From NCBI RefSeq assembly GCF_900111765.1, contig NZ_FOIB01000003.1:806001-870000 (forward strand): a stretch of DNA of 64,000 nt, written 5' to 3'. Each line of letters starts with the position of its first letter. The first letter of the stretch is position 1. The notes below the pieces were generated by a model. The model saw only the letters and a program-made list of their open reading frames with translations. It was not told where the DNA came from and did not search any database. The stretch comes from Myxococcus fulvus. Its GTDB lineage: Bacteria > Myxococcota > Myxococcia > Myxococcales > Myxococcaceae. A program made the position numbers and the translations under genes. Positions 32,187 to 43,119 of the stretch are shown here, in pieces.

Positions 32187-32241
32187 GGGGTGAAGGCCCG
32201 TCGAAGGCCCTCACCCCGCCCCTCTCCCCGTGGGGAGAGGG
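32187..32241. repeat. REP-like double palindrome between thiolase and scoA
   Basis: Two adjacent hairpins are present. In the first, GGGGTGA (32187-32193) pairs with TCACCCC (32211-32217), with inner GGCC/GGCC. In the second, CCCTCTCCCC (32220-32229) pairs with GGGGAGAGGG (32232-32241). The CTCACCCC-CCCTCTCCCC arrangement resembles dispersed intergenic palindromes common in GC-rich genomes. It may modulate expression between thiolase and CoA-transferase. Whether it is dispersed in this genome cannot be seen here. Confidence 0.6.
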
Positions 32242-32245
32242 TGGA

Positions 32246-33427
32246 CTACCGCTCCACCATCAGCGCGATGCCCTCGCCGCCGCCGATGCACAGCGACGCG
32301 ACGCCCCGCTTCTTGCCCTGGTCCTTCATCGTCTGCAGCAGCGTCACCAGCACGCGCGCGCCCGAGGCGCCGATCGGGTGGCCCAGCACCACGCCGCCGC
32401 CGCGCACGTTCACCTTCGACGGATCCAACCCGAGGATGCGGTTGTTGGCGATGGACACCACCGCGAACGCCTCGTTGATCTCCCACAGGTCCACGTCCGC
32501 CGCCTTCACGCCCTTCTTCGTCAGGAGCGTGTTGATGGCGTCCGCCGGAGCGATGGTGAACTCCACGGGCTTGCGCGCCGCCTGCGCGTAGCCGCTGATG
32601 CGGCCGAGGATGGTCTTCCCCTCCGCCTTCGCCCGCTCCTCGCTCATCAGCACCAGCGCCGCGGCGCCGTCGTTGATGGAGGACGCGTTGGCGGCCGTCA
32701 CCGTGCCGTCCTTCTTGAACACGGGCTTCAGGCCCGGGATCTTGTCCGGCTTGGCATTGCGAGGACCCTCGTCCTCGGACACCGTCGTCTCCTCACCCGG
32801 CTTCTTGCCGGGGATGACGACAGGGACGATCTCCGCGGCGAACAGGCCCTCCTTCTGGGACTGGATGGCGCGGCGGGTGGACTCCAGCGCGAACTCGTCC
32901 TGCTGCGCGCGGCTGATGTTCTGCGACGTGGCGCACTCCTCGGCGCAGTTGCCCATGTGGACGTTGCCGTACACGTCCCAGAGGCCGTCGTGGATCATCG
33001 CGTCCTTGAACTCCACGTTCCCCATGCGCGCGCCGCCACGCATCGTGTGGCTGATGTACGGCGCGTTGCTCATGGACTCCATGCCGCCCACGACGACGAC
33101 GTCCGCCTCGCCCAGCGCAATCGCCTGCGCGCCCGCGATGACGGCCTTCAGGCCGGAGCCACAGACCTTGTTGAGCGTGGTGGCGGGAACTCCCTCGGGC
33201 AGGCCGGCGAACAGCGTGGCCTGACGGGCGGGCGCCTGGCCGACACCGGCCTGGAGCACGTTGCCCATGATGACCTCCTGCACGGCCTCAGGCTTCACGC
33301 CCGCGCGCTCCAGCGCGGCCTTGATGGCCACAGCGCCCAGCTGCGGAGCCGTCAGCTTGGAGAGCGCCCCCTGGAAGGAGCCGATGGGGGTACGGGCCGC
33401 GCCCACGATGACGACTTCACGAGCCAT
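32246..33427 (-). CDS. Acetyl-CoA acetyltransferase (thiolase)
   Basis: The product is 393 residues from ATG 33427, with GGGAGA eight bases upstream; this rejects a far longer in-frame extension. Type II thiolase residues are all present: nucleophile C89 in NKVCGSGLK, the GHPIGASG histidine and the C-terminal CIGGGEG cysteine. It condenses or cleaves acetoacetyl-CoA. With scoA/scoB downstream it forms an acetoacetate-utilisation operon, and it could supply the thiolytic step for the beta-oxidation genes at 41-45 kb. Confidence 0.95.
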   Translation of the reverse strand: MAREVVIVGAARTPIGSFQGALSKLTAPQLGAVAIKAALERAGVKPEAVQEVIMGNVLQAGVGQAPARQATLFAGLPEGVPATTLNKVCGSGLKAVIAGAQAIALGEADVVVVGGMESMSNAPYISHTMRGGARMGNVEFKDAMIHDGLWDVYGNVHMGNCAEECATSQNISRAQQDEFALESTRRAIQSQKEGLFAAEIVPVVIPGKKPGEETTVSEDEGPRNAKPDKIPGLKPVFKKDGTVTAANASSINDGAAALVLMSEERAKAEGKTILGRISGYAQAARKPVEFTIAPADAINTLLTKKGVKAADVDLWEINEAFAVVSIANNRILGLDPSKVNVRGGGVVLGHPIGASGARVLVTLLQTMKDQGKKRGVASLCIGGGEGIALMVER

Positions 33428-33483
33428 GAATCTGTCTCCCTTGAGGATGTACGGATGTCCTTCGATAACAGCGGCGCTCGCCC

Positions 33484-33511
33484 TTATCACCGGGCGTTCC
33501 CCGGAGTTCAA
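33484..33511 (-). promoter_or_regulatory. Candidate sigma-70-type promoter for the thiolase operon
   Basis: On the minus strand TTGAAC (33511-33506) and TGATAA (33489-33484) are separated by 16 bases. They lie about 57 bases before the thiolase ATG. Assigned by sequence match only. Confidence 0.4.
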
Positions 33512-33653
33512 GCGTCCTCGCTCGCCGTCCGGACAGGAGCGTCCTCTGTCCACGACGCAACGCGAAATCCCACCCAACCCCTCGGACTTCCTCTCGCTTT
33601 CGTCACGCCCGCCGCCCGACCGGTCGGAAGCCCAGCCCCTCTCCGAATCGTAT

Positions 33654-33682
33654 TTGACCCATAGGTACAAAACCCATTAGAC
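33654..33682 (+). promoter_or_regulatory. Candidate promoter immediately before the TetR gene
   Basis: TTGACC (33654-33659) and TTAGAC (33677-33682) are 17 bases apart, and the start codon follows 8 bases after the -10. No ribosome-binding site lies between, so a leaderless transcript is implied. A small inverted repeat, ACC-CATA-GGT, sits in the spacer and could be part of an operator. Confidence 0.4.
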
Positions 33683-33690
33683 GACGCCTC

Positions 33691-34269
33691 ATGGCGAGAC
33701 CGAGGAAGTTCCAGGCCGAGGCGGCGGTGGCGAAGGCGATGGAGGTCTTCTGGGAGAAGGGCTACGCGGCGGCGTCGCCCCAGGAGCTGGGCGAGCGGAT
33801 GGGCCTGGGGCGGGGCAGCCTCTACAACGCCTTCGAGAGCAAGCAGGGCCTCTTCGATCGCGTGCTGCGCCACTACCACGCGCACGAGGCGCCCCGGCTG
33901 CTCGCGCTGCTGTCCCGGCCGGGCCCCGTGAAGGAGCGGCTGCGGGCGTTGTTCCTCGCCGTCATCGAGCTGGACGTCTCGGACCCGGACCGCAAGGGCT
34001 GTCTGGCCATCAACACCACGGTGGAGCTGGCCTCGCGGGACAGCGTCGCGGCCGAGCTGGCCTCGCGCATGTTCGAGCAGACGGAGGCGGCGTTCCTCGC
34101 GCTCCTCGAGGAGGGCCAGCGCACGGGCCAGGTCGACGCCACCCTGGATGCCCGGGCGCTCGCGAGCTTCCTGCTCAACAACCTCACCGGCCTGCGCGTG
34201 CTGGCCAAGACGGCCGAGGACGCAGGCCGTCTCACCCCCATCATCGATGTCGTCCTGAGGTCTTTCTGA
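33691..34269 (+). CDS. TetR family transcriptional regulator
   Basis: The product is 192 residues. The N-terminal helix-turn-helix is clear (MEVFWEKGYAAASPQELGERMG, LGRGSLYNAFESKQGLFDRVL). The C-terminal half is the usual all-helical ligand-binding domain with a KGCLAINTTVEL motif seen in AcrR/YxaF-like members. The gene is divergent from the thiolase operon and only 2 bases before the MBL gene, so it probably controls the latter and possibly the former. Confidence 0.92.
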   Translation: MARPRKFQAEAAVAKAMEVFWEKGYAAASPQELGERMGLGRGSLYNAFESKQGLFDRVLRHYHAHEAPRLLALLSRPGPVKERLRALFLAVIELDVSDPDRKGCLAINTTVELASRDSVAAELASRMFEQTEAAFLALLEEGQRTGQVDATLDARALASFLLNNLTGLRVLAKTAEDAGRLTPIIDVVLRSF

Positions 34270-34271
34270 TC

Positions 34272-35132
34272 ATGCGTGTCGCCACCTCCCTCCTCCCCTC
34301 GCTGTTCGTGCTGTCCCTCGGAGGCGCCTGCGCGCGCCATGTCCCGGCTCCCGCGCAGGCCCCGTCGGAGCTGCGCCTGTACGCGCTCGACTGCGGCCGC
34401 ATCGACATCCCCGACATGGGCTTCTTCAAGGACGGCAGCCCACCCAATGGCCAGCCCGGCACCCTCCCCGTGTCCTGCTTCCTCATCCGCCACCCGAAGG
34501 GCGCGCTGCTCTGGGACACGGGCCTGGATGACGCCATCTCCAAGAGCCCGGACGGCGTGACGGACGCGGTGGGCATGCGCGTGCATGTCCAGCGGGGACT
34601 CCAGGCGCAGCTCGCCCAGCTCGGCCTGAAGCCCTCGGACGTGACGTACGTGGGCTTCTCCCATCTGCACGCGGACCACGCGGGCAACGCCAATGCCTTC
34701 CCTGGCGCCACCTGGCTCGTGCAGCGCAAGGAGCTGGCGTGGGCCAACGCGACGCCGACGCCGCTGGGCGTGGACGCGACGAAGTTCTCCGCGTGGCGCG
34801 AGGCGAAGGTGGAGTCGCTCGACGGCGAGCACGACGTCTTCGGCGACGGCCGCGTGCGCATCCTCTCCACGCCGGGCCATACGCCGGGGCACCAGTCGCT
34901 GAGGGTGACGCTGCCGAAGTCCGGGACGCTCGTGCTGTCCGGAGACCTCTGCCACACGCGCGAGAACTGGGAGCGCCACGGCGTGCCCGGCTTCAACACC
35001 AGCCGCGAGGAGACGCTCGCGTCCATCGGCCAGGTGGAGGCGCTGCTCACGCACTCGCACGGGCGCTTCATCATCCAGCACGCCACCGAGGACCTGCGCG
35101 CGCTGCCCGCGTTCCCCGGCTACCTCGAGTAG
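34272..35132 (+). CDS. Exported metallo-beta-lactamase-fold hydrolase, N-acyl homoserine lactonase-like
   Basis: The product is 286 residues with a signal peptide ending near GGACAR (lipoprotein-like, though not a perfect lipobox). The metal site is complete: HLHADH, a later TPGHTPGH histidine and the GDLCH aspartate. The family layout YALDCGRI...GALLWDTGLD is typical of lactonase-type (AiiA/AttM-like) MBL proteins, which open acyl-homoserine lactones or other lactones. The exact substrate is unproven. It follows the TetR gene by 2 bases, forming a two-gene operon. Confidence 0.85.
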   Translation: MRVATSLLPSLFVLSLGGACARHVPAPAQAPSELRLYALDCGRIDIPDMGFFKDGSPPNGQPGTLPVSCFLIRHPKGALLWDTGLDDAISKSPDGVTDAVGMRVHVQRGLQAQLAQLGLKPSDVTYVGFSHLHADHAGNANAFPGATWLVQRKELAWANATPTPLGVDATKFSAWREAKVESLDGEHDVFGDGRVRILSTPGHTPGHQSLRVTLPKSGTLVLSGDLCHTRENWERHGVPGFNTSREETLASIGQVEALLTHSHGRFIIQHATEDLRALPAFPGYLE

Positions 35133-35151
35133 GCGCGTCCCTGGAACGGCA

Positions 35152-35183
35152 ACGGCCGGGCCCCCTCGCGGGAACCCGGCCGT
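35152..35183. terminator. Hairpin between convergent MBL and rpsA genes
   Basis: ACGGCCGGG (35152-35160) pairs with CCCGGCCGT (35175-35183) around a 14-base C/G-rich loop. It lies between the two stop codons. There is no T-tract. Confidence 0.6.
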
Positions 35184-35206
35184 CTCGCCGTGAAGCGGCT
35201 GGCTGA

Positions 35207-36919
<1,713 letters not shown>

Positions 36920-37042
36920 GGAGTTGGAAGTCCTTTGAAACGGTACAGCTGCCCCCTGATTTGATGGACGGGGCCTCCGCGCGGGGAGCAGCGGGAGGTC
37001 ACGGACGTCCCCACCTCTGGGGACTTTTGAATGAAGCCGCGC

Positions 37043-37072
37043 ACCCTAGACACCGGTTATTCCGGTAGTCAA
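37043..37072 (-). promoter_or_regulatory. Promoter of rpsA with inverted repeat in the spacer
   Basis: On the minus strand TTGACT (37072-37067) and TAGGGT (37048-37043) are separated by 18 bases. The spacer contains ACCGG-AATAA-CCGGT (37052-37066), an inverted repeat with perfect arms. The inferred transcript has a leader of ~115-120 bases. This leaves room for S1 autoregulation at the mRNA level, as known in other bacteria. Confidence 0.6.
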
Positions 37073-37479
37073 GCGCGCTCGTGCCCCATGTGCTGATCAC
37101 GGGATGCGCTCCGCCGGAACTGTCAAGACCCGGTGGGACCTTCCGCATCTCTCGAACTAAGTCCGCTCGCCCTCCCGCGCACCCCTGACTTCAGGGAGTC
37201 ACGCGAGCGACCGGTGCACCTGTCCGGTCAGCGAGCCCGCGCACTGTACTCGAAAAATCCGCTGAAATGCGACCGCTCGCGTGCACGCCCGTTCCGCTCG
37301 TGGGTCGAGGTCCGCGAGTCCGGTGCCCGGCGTGAGTCATGGGGGAGGTGCGCCCGGGGGGGTGGACTGTTTTCCCGCACGTCGGCGGCCGCGGGCCTCT
37401 TCCTTCCCTTCCCTCGCATGAAGTCGCGGCCCTCGCTCCGGGCTGGCGCCGTGTACTGGGATTCCAAGAAGGACATAGA
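37073..37479. other. Intergenic region with no recognised feature
   Basis: About 400 bases between the rpsA promoter and the MYXO-CTERM protein gene. Frames exist on both strands but none has a ribosome-binding site or protein-like composition. It presumably contains the promoter for the + strand gene, although I see no convincing -35/-10 pair. Confidence 0.5.
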
Positions 37480-39810
37480 ATGCCGCGTTCACTTCTCGGC
37501 TGGCACAGGATGTCCATGCTTCGTTGGAGCCCTTCCCTCCTTCTGGTGGTCGTCGCCCTCCTGGGCGCGGGCCGAGTGTCCGCGCAGGGCGTGGACTCGA
37601 ATCGGCTCATCCTGTCGCGAGACAGGAACGTGGAGGTCCTGCTCGTCGAGGAGAAGGCCTACGCGGGCGCGTCCCACACGCTGGGGTGGCTCTATTACGA
37701 CGACCTGGTGTCGCGGGGGTACGTCGACATCGGGAACCCGGATGATCCCAACGATGACGTGCTCATCGACGTCGAGGGCAACGGCATCCCGGACTTCCAC
37801 GAGGACCTGTACAACCTCAATCCGGACCGGGGTTACATCGGCGAGGCCACGCGGTGCATCCCGGAGCGCATCTTCTTCCATCGGCGGGCGGAGACCGGTG
37901 ATGTGCTCCGTCTGCGCGAGCCGGAGCTGCTGACGGGCGGTTGCACGTCTGCCACCAGCTACTCGCCGAATGGTGGGCCCAAGCGGTGGCCGGACGGTGT
38001 GCCGGACTATCCCGAGCGTCCGGTGGGCGCGGTGGTGGGCCAGCGCGTGCGCGACGCGACGGACCTGGTGGATGCGAGCGGGAACTTCCGCCCGGGTGCG
38101 GTGCCGGGGCTGCTGGACGCGTACTTCAGCGACCGGGGCGTCTTCCCTCACGTCCCCAACCTGCTCGAGCCGGATGACTCGCAGAACGGGCACATGGGGT
38201 TGGGGAACATCATCCTGCTGAGCGCGGATGACGATGCGAACCTGTGCCCGGGGTCGCCCGCGGTGGAGTGCCTCACGCCGCGGCTGGCGTCCCGAGGCCC
38301 GGGGCAGCCGGCGTCGGTGGGGCCCATCTGGGACCTGTCGAGCGCGCTGGATGGACTGCCCGATTACAAGGCGAGCGCGTTCGGTCCGGATGGGCGCGTC
38401 ATCGCGGGTCGGGACGTGACGGCGGCCATCGACGAAGAGGACCGCCGGGTGAGCCTGGGGACGGTGACGGGGGGACGGGAGATCGTCTTCTTCCTCGTCA
38501 CGTACCTGGAGCATGAGTACGACGGCGCCACGGATGCGTGCTTCCTGTCCGCCGTGACACCCGAGGGCCGGTACCAGTGCGAGCTGTGGGGGCACGGAGA
38601 CATCAACGTCTTCTTCTCGAAGACGATCCTGAACCTGGACCTGCATCAGTCGGTGTCGACGGACCGTGTGACGACGGTCAACCCGAGCTCGACCTGGCTC
38701 ACTCCGACGGGCTACTCCCGACTCCAGTCGCGCGAGTACGGCAAGGTGCAGATCGTCGAGTCGTTCGAGATGGACGCGTGGAGCTATCAGCAGCGCACGC
38801 CGCACGTGTTGATGCTGGCGCCGATGGAGTCGACGGACACCTGGGTGATGACGTGGGAGGACCTCACCGCGGGCGGAGACCGGTCGTTCAACGACCTGAC
38901 GCTGCTCATCCGGGGCGTGGGCCTGGAGCCCACGGTGACGCGGCTGGAGCACCAGGGCGGGCCCATCATCGAAGGAGAGCCGACGTTCTTCACGGCCTAC
39001 GTGACGGACGTCCCGGGTGTTCCGCTGACGACGGGCTCCGTGAGCTTCTACGTGAATGGGGACTTCGTCACGGCCCAGGATGTCGATGGCGCGGGGACCG
39101 CGACGGTTGACCTCACCTTCTTCCCGATGGGCGAGCACCACGTCAGCGCGGAGTTCGGGGGCATCGACAACGTGTATTCGTGGAGCACGTCCGAGGAGCT
39201 GCTGGTGGTCGCCGAGCCTGGGGACGGCGGGAGCATGCCGGACGCGGGGCAGCCGGATGGCGGTCCTCGGGATGCTGGGACGCCGGATGCCGGTGGGTTC
39301 GACGCGGGGCCCCAGGATGCCGGAGCGCCGGATTCGGGCCCCATCGACGCTGGGGAGGAGCCGGACGCGGGTGACGGCGGTGGAACGACTCCCGAGCCGG
39401 ACGCGGGCGACGACGGTGGGACGACTCCCGAGCCGGACGCGGGTGACGGCGGTGGAACGACTCCTGAACCGGACGCGGGCGACGGCGGTGGAACGACTCC
39501 CGAGCCGGACGCAGGCGACGGCGGTGGGACGACTCCCGAGCCGGACGCGGGTGACGGCGGTGGAACGACTCCTGAGCCCGAGCCGGACGCGGGCGATGGT
39601 GACGCCGGCACGACTCCTGATGCGGGCACCGAGGACGCGGGGCCCTCGGATCCCAACGGCCCCAGCGAGCCGGAACTCCCAGGTCCTCGCGACCTGACGG
39701 TCACCGGTTGGGGATGCGGCGCTACCGATGCCAGCAGTGCGTCCTTCGTGATGCTGGCGCTCTGGGTGGGTGTGTCGTTCCTCCGCACCCGGAGGAAGAA
39801 GCTCGACTGA
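37480..39810 (+). CDS. MYXO-CTERM surface protein with DUF4114-like and Ig-like regions
   Basis: The product is ~776 residues from ATG 37480, with AAGGA-type ribosome-binding site and a signal peptide ending GRVSAQG; a longer frame from 37339 has no such support. The N-terminal ~400 residues are unknown and start with a DxNxDDxxxDxxGNGIPD-like acidic, possibly calcium-binding stretch. TWVMTWEDLTAGGDRSFNDL matches the DUF4114 core. An Ig-like domain follows (TTGSVSFYVNGDFVT). The linker is PDAG-rich with six 12-residue repeats. The C-terminus GWGCGATDAS, helix, RTRRKK is a MYXO-CTERM signal. It is probably anchored at the cell surface. Confidence 0.88.
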   Translation: MPRSLLGWHRMSMLRWSPSLLLVVVALLGAGRVSAQGVDSNRLILSRDRNVEVLLVEEKAYAGASHTLGWLYYDDLVSRGYVDIGNPDDPNDDVLIDVEGNGIPDFHEDLYNLNPDRGYIGEATRCIPERIFFHRRAETGDVLRLREPELLTGGCTSATSYSPNGGPKRWPDGVPDYPERPVGAVVGQRVRDATDLVDASGNFRPGAVPGLLDAYFSDRGVFPHVPNLLEPDDSQNGHMGLGNIILLSADDDANLCPGSPAVECLTPRLASRGPGQPASVGPIWDLSSALDGLPDYKASAFGPDGRVIAGRDVTAAIDEEDRRVSLGTVTGGREIVFFLVTYLEHEYDGATDACFLSAVTPEGRYQCELWGHGDINVFFSKTILNLDLHQSVSTDRVTTVNPSSTWLTPTGYSRLQSREYGKVQIVESFEMDAWSYQQRTPHVLMLAPMESTDTWVMTWEDLTAGGDRSFNDLTLLIRGVGLEPTVTRLEHQGGPIIEGEPTFFTAYVTDVPGVPLTTGSVSFYVNGDFVTAQDVDGAGTATVDLTFFPMGEHHVSAEFGGIDNVYSWSTSEELLVVAEPGDGGSMPDAGQPDGGPRDAGTPDAGGFDAGPQDAGAPDSGPIDAGEEPDAGDGGGTTPEPDAGDDGGTTPEPDAGDGGGTTPEPDAGDGGGTTPEPDAGDGGGTTPEPDAGDGGGTTPEPEPDAGDGDAGTTPDAGTEDAGPSDPNGPSEPELPGPRDLTVTGWGCGATDASSASFVMLALWVGVSFLRTRRKKLD
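39361..39576 (+). repeat. 36-bp tandem repeat inside the MYXO-CTERM gene
   Basis: Six head-to-tail copies of a 36-base unit encode PDAGDGGGTTPE; copy 2 has D for G. A degenerate seventh copy follows. The near identity of copies at DNA level, with a few silent changes, indicates recent expansion or contraction in whole codons. The repeat lengthens the stalk before the surface anchor. Confidence 0.9.
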
Positions 39811-39823
39811 CGATGAGGCTGAG

Positions 39824-39854
39824 GCTCTCGGTGCGATGAATCAGCGCCGAGAGC
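39824..39854. terminator. Hairpin between convergent MYXO-CTERM and zinc-ribbon genes
   Basis: GCTCTCGGTGC (39824-39834) pairs with GCGCCGAGAGC (39844-39854) with one G-T wobble and a 9-base loop. It lies between the stop codons. There is no T-tract. Confidence 0.55.
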
Positions 39855-39881
39855 TGAGCACCTTCGTGAAGCCTCACGACC

Positions 39882-40292
39882 TCACGGCGTCTTCCAGTCT
39901 CCGTAGCACGCCGTGAGCCCACACTCAGGACACCGGCAGCCGATGTAGACCCAGCGGACATCCGTGCTGTCCTTGTAGAAGGCGAAGCCCACGGCCATCT
40001 CGAACGCCCCATTCCCACAGGGGCACTCGGCCTGCTGGAGCTCGGCCTCCTCGAGGAACTCCTCGCTGTCCGCGAGGGGCACCTCGTGCTCGCACTTCAC
40101 GCAGCACTGCACCGCGGCGCCCGCCTCCTCATCGAGGATGAGATGGGAGCGCTCATGGCCGCACTCCGGGCAGCTCAGCTCATCCAGCCGCCCGATGGGA
40201 TACTTGTTGTCCTGGCTGTACCGCTCGAGCTCCGGGCGGATGTCCGCGCGCGAATCGCCGTAGTAATGCCGGCCCTTCTTCTTCAACGCCAC
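39882..40292 (-). CDS. Zinc-ribbon-like protein of unknown function
   Basis: The product is 136 residues from a GTG at 40292, preceded by GGGGTGAG and starting 4 bases after the acyl-CoA dehydrogenase stop. It carries several cysteine pairs (SCPECGH, QCCVKCEH, ECPCGNG, GCRCPECG) arranged as two to three zinc ribbons, with acidic helical spacers. There is no catalytic motif. It is the last gene of the acyl-CoA dehydrogenase run and may be a regulatory or nucleic-acid-binding protein; its role is not known. Confidence 0.72.
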   Translation of the reverse strand: MALKKKGRHYYGDSRADIRPELERYSQDNKYPIGRLDELSCPECGHERSHLILDEEAGAAVQCCVKCEHEVPLADSEEFLEEAELQQAECPCGNGAFEMAVGFAFYKDSTDVRWVYIGCRCPECGLTACYGDWKTP

Positions 40293-40296
40293 GCGC

Positions 40297-41442
40297 TCAC
40301 CCCAGCAGCTTGAAGCTCTCGCGCGCAATCACCACGCGCTGCACCTCGCTGGTGCCCTCGTAGATGGTCTGCACGCGGGCGTCGCGGAAGTACCGCTCCA
40401 CCGGGAACTCGTCGATGTAGCCGTAGCCGCCGTGGAGCTGCACGGCCTTGTCGCAGACGCGGTTGCTCGTCTCGCTGGCGTACAGCTTCGCCATCGACGC
40501 CTCGCGCGAGAACGGCTGCTTCTGGTCCTTCATGTACGCCGCGCGCAGCGTCAGCAGCTCCGCCGCGTCGATCTGCGTCTTCATGTCGGCGATCATGAAC
40601 CGCGGGCCCTGGAACTCACCCACGGCCTGACCGAAGGCCTTGCGGTCCTTCACATACGAGACCGTCGCCTCCAGCGCCGCCCGCGCCACGCCGCACGCCT
40701 GCGACGCGATGCCGATGCGCCCACCGTCCAGCGCGACCATCGCCAGCCGGAACCCCTGCCCTTCCGCCGCCAGCAGGTTCTCCGCCGGAATCACGCAGTC
40801 CTCGAACGTCAGCGGCACGGTGTTCGACGAGCGCAGGCCCATCTTGTCCTCGTGACGCCCGACGATGAGGCCCTTCGTCCCACCCTCCACGATGAAGCAG
40901 GACAAGCCCTTGTTGCCCGCGCCAGACGTCCGGGCCCACACCACGAACACCCCGGCGTGCGCGCCCGACGTGATCCACTGCTTGGCCCCGTTGAGCACCC
41001 ACGTGTCGCCGCGCCGAACCGCCGTGGTCCTGAGCGCGCCCGGGTCGGAGCCCGCGTGCGGCTCCGAGAGCGCGAACGAGCCCGCCACCGCCTCGCCCGA
41101 CGCCAGTCGCGTCACGTACTTCTCGCGCTGGGCCTCGGTCCCGAAGGCGTTGATGAGCTCGCCACACATGTTCGTGACGGCCATCGTCACCGCGGTGGAC
41201 GCGTCCGCCGCCGCCATCTCCATCATGGCCAGCGCGTAGGAGACGGCGCCCGCCTCCGAGCCGCCGTACTTCGCCGGGATGTTCACCCCGAGCAGCCCCA
41301 GCTCCCCCAGCTCCTTGTAGAGCTCTGTCGGGAAGCGCTCCGTGCGGTCCAGCTCGCGGGCCAGCGGGGCCACGCGCTCGCGCGCGAACTTGCGGGCCGT
41401 CTCGCGAATCAGCGTCTGGGTCTCGGTCAGCTCGAGGTTCAC
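40297..41442 (-). CDS. Acyl-CoA dehydrogenase (second of two)
   Basis: The product is 381 residues with full acyl-CoA dehydrogenase architecture: FALSEPHAGSDPGAL and WITSGAHAG FAD-binding motifs, QLHGGYGYIDEFPVERYFRD, and the catalytic glutamate in IYEGTSEVQR near the C-terminus. It oxidises acyl-CoA to trans-2-enoyl-CoA and passes electrons to ETF. Position of the catalytic Glu and length fit short-chain or branched-chain members. It sits 10 bases after the AgmX-like gene in a tight operon. Confidence 0.93.
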   Translation of the reverse strand: MNLELTETQTLIRETARKFARERVAPLARELDRTERFPTELYKELGELGLLGVNIPAKYGGSEAGAVSYALAMMEMAAADASTAVTMAVTNMCGELINAFGTEAQREKYVTRLASGEAVAGSFALSEPHAGSDPGALRTTAVRRGDTWVLNGAKQWITSGAHAGVFVVWARTSGAGNKGLSCFIVEGGTKGLIVGRHEDKMGLRSSNTVPLTFEDCVIPAENLLAAEGQGFRLAMVALDGGRIGIASQACGVARAALEATVSYVKDRKAFGQAVGEFQGPRFMIADMKTQIDAAELLTLRAAYMKDQKQPFSREASMAKLYASETSNRVCDKAVQLHGGYGYIDEFPVERYFRDARVQTIYEGTSEVQRVVIARESFKLLG

Positions 41443-41452
41443 GGAGGTCTTC

Positions 41453-41902
41453 CTACTCGACGGCCTTGAGGTTGAACGGGTACTCGATGGGGTGGTCCGC
41501 GCCGTCCGGAGGCTTCGGGAACGTCATGGACGTCAGCACTGCCACCACGCAGTCGTGCAGGTTCGGGTCCTTCAGCGTGCTGTCCTTCCTCACCTTGGCG
41601 TTCTTCACCAGGCCATTGGCGTCGATGGTGAAGGACGTGTGCAGCTTGCCCTCCACCTTCTTGTCCTTCTCCGCCATGTGGTCCTCGTAGCACTCCTGGA
41701 TGCGCCCCTGGTTGTAGGCGACCACCTGGCGGATGGAGTCCGGCGTGAAGGGCATCCGCTCCACGTCCGGCGCGTCGTTCTTCGCGGGCGCCGGCTTGGT
41801 GGGGGCCGCGGGCTTCCCGCCCTCGGACTTCTTCGACGGAGTGCCCTGGGCGAACGCCATCGCGGACGCCAGGACCAGAACGGGAAGCAGTGCCCTCTTC
41901 AT
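41453..41902 (-). CDS. AgmX/PglI C-terminal domain protein
   Basis: The product is 149 residues: signal peptide (MKRALLPVLVLASAMAFAQG), Lys/Pro/Ala-rich spacer, then a TonB-C-like domain (GRIQECYEDHMAEKDKKVEGKLHTSFTIDANGLVKNAKV ending MTFPKPPDG) typical of AgmX/PglI C-termini. In Myxococcus these proteins belong to gliding-motility or envelope machinery, and the fold resembles TonB C-terminal domains. Here it stands alone between two acyl-CoA dehydrogenase genes, with gaps of 5 and 10 bases. The metabolic context is unexpected. Confidence 0.82.
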   Translation of the reverse strand: MKRALLPVLVLASAMAFAQGTPSKKSEGGKPAAPTKPAPAKNDAPDVERMPFTPDSIRQVVAYNQGRIQECYEDHMAEKDKKVEGKLHTSFTIDANGLVKNAKVRKDSTLKDPNLHDCVVAVLTSMTFPKPPDGADHPIEYPFNLKAVE

Positions 41903-41907
41903 GATGC

Positions 41908-43050
<1,143 letters not shown>

Positions 43051-43119
43051 GAGGGCTCCATATTACGGGGGGTGCTCCCAGGGAATAGCGAAGACGAAGG
43101 ACCCGGCCCCAAGCGACGG

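Noticed and set aside
39361..39576. Possible CRISPR array because of regularly spaced repeats
   Set aside because: The 36-bp units are contiguous without spacers, lie in frame within a coding sequence, and encode a Pro/Asp/Ala/Gly linker.
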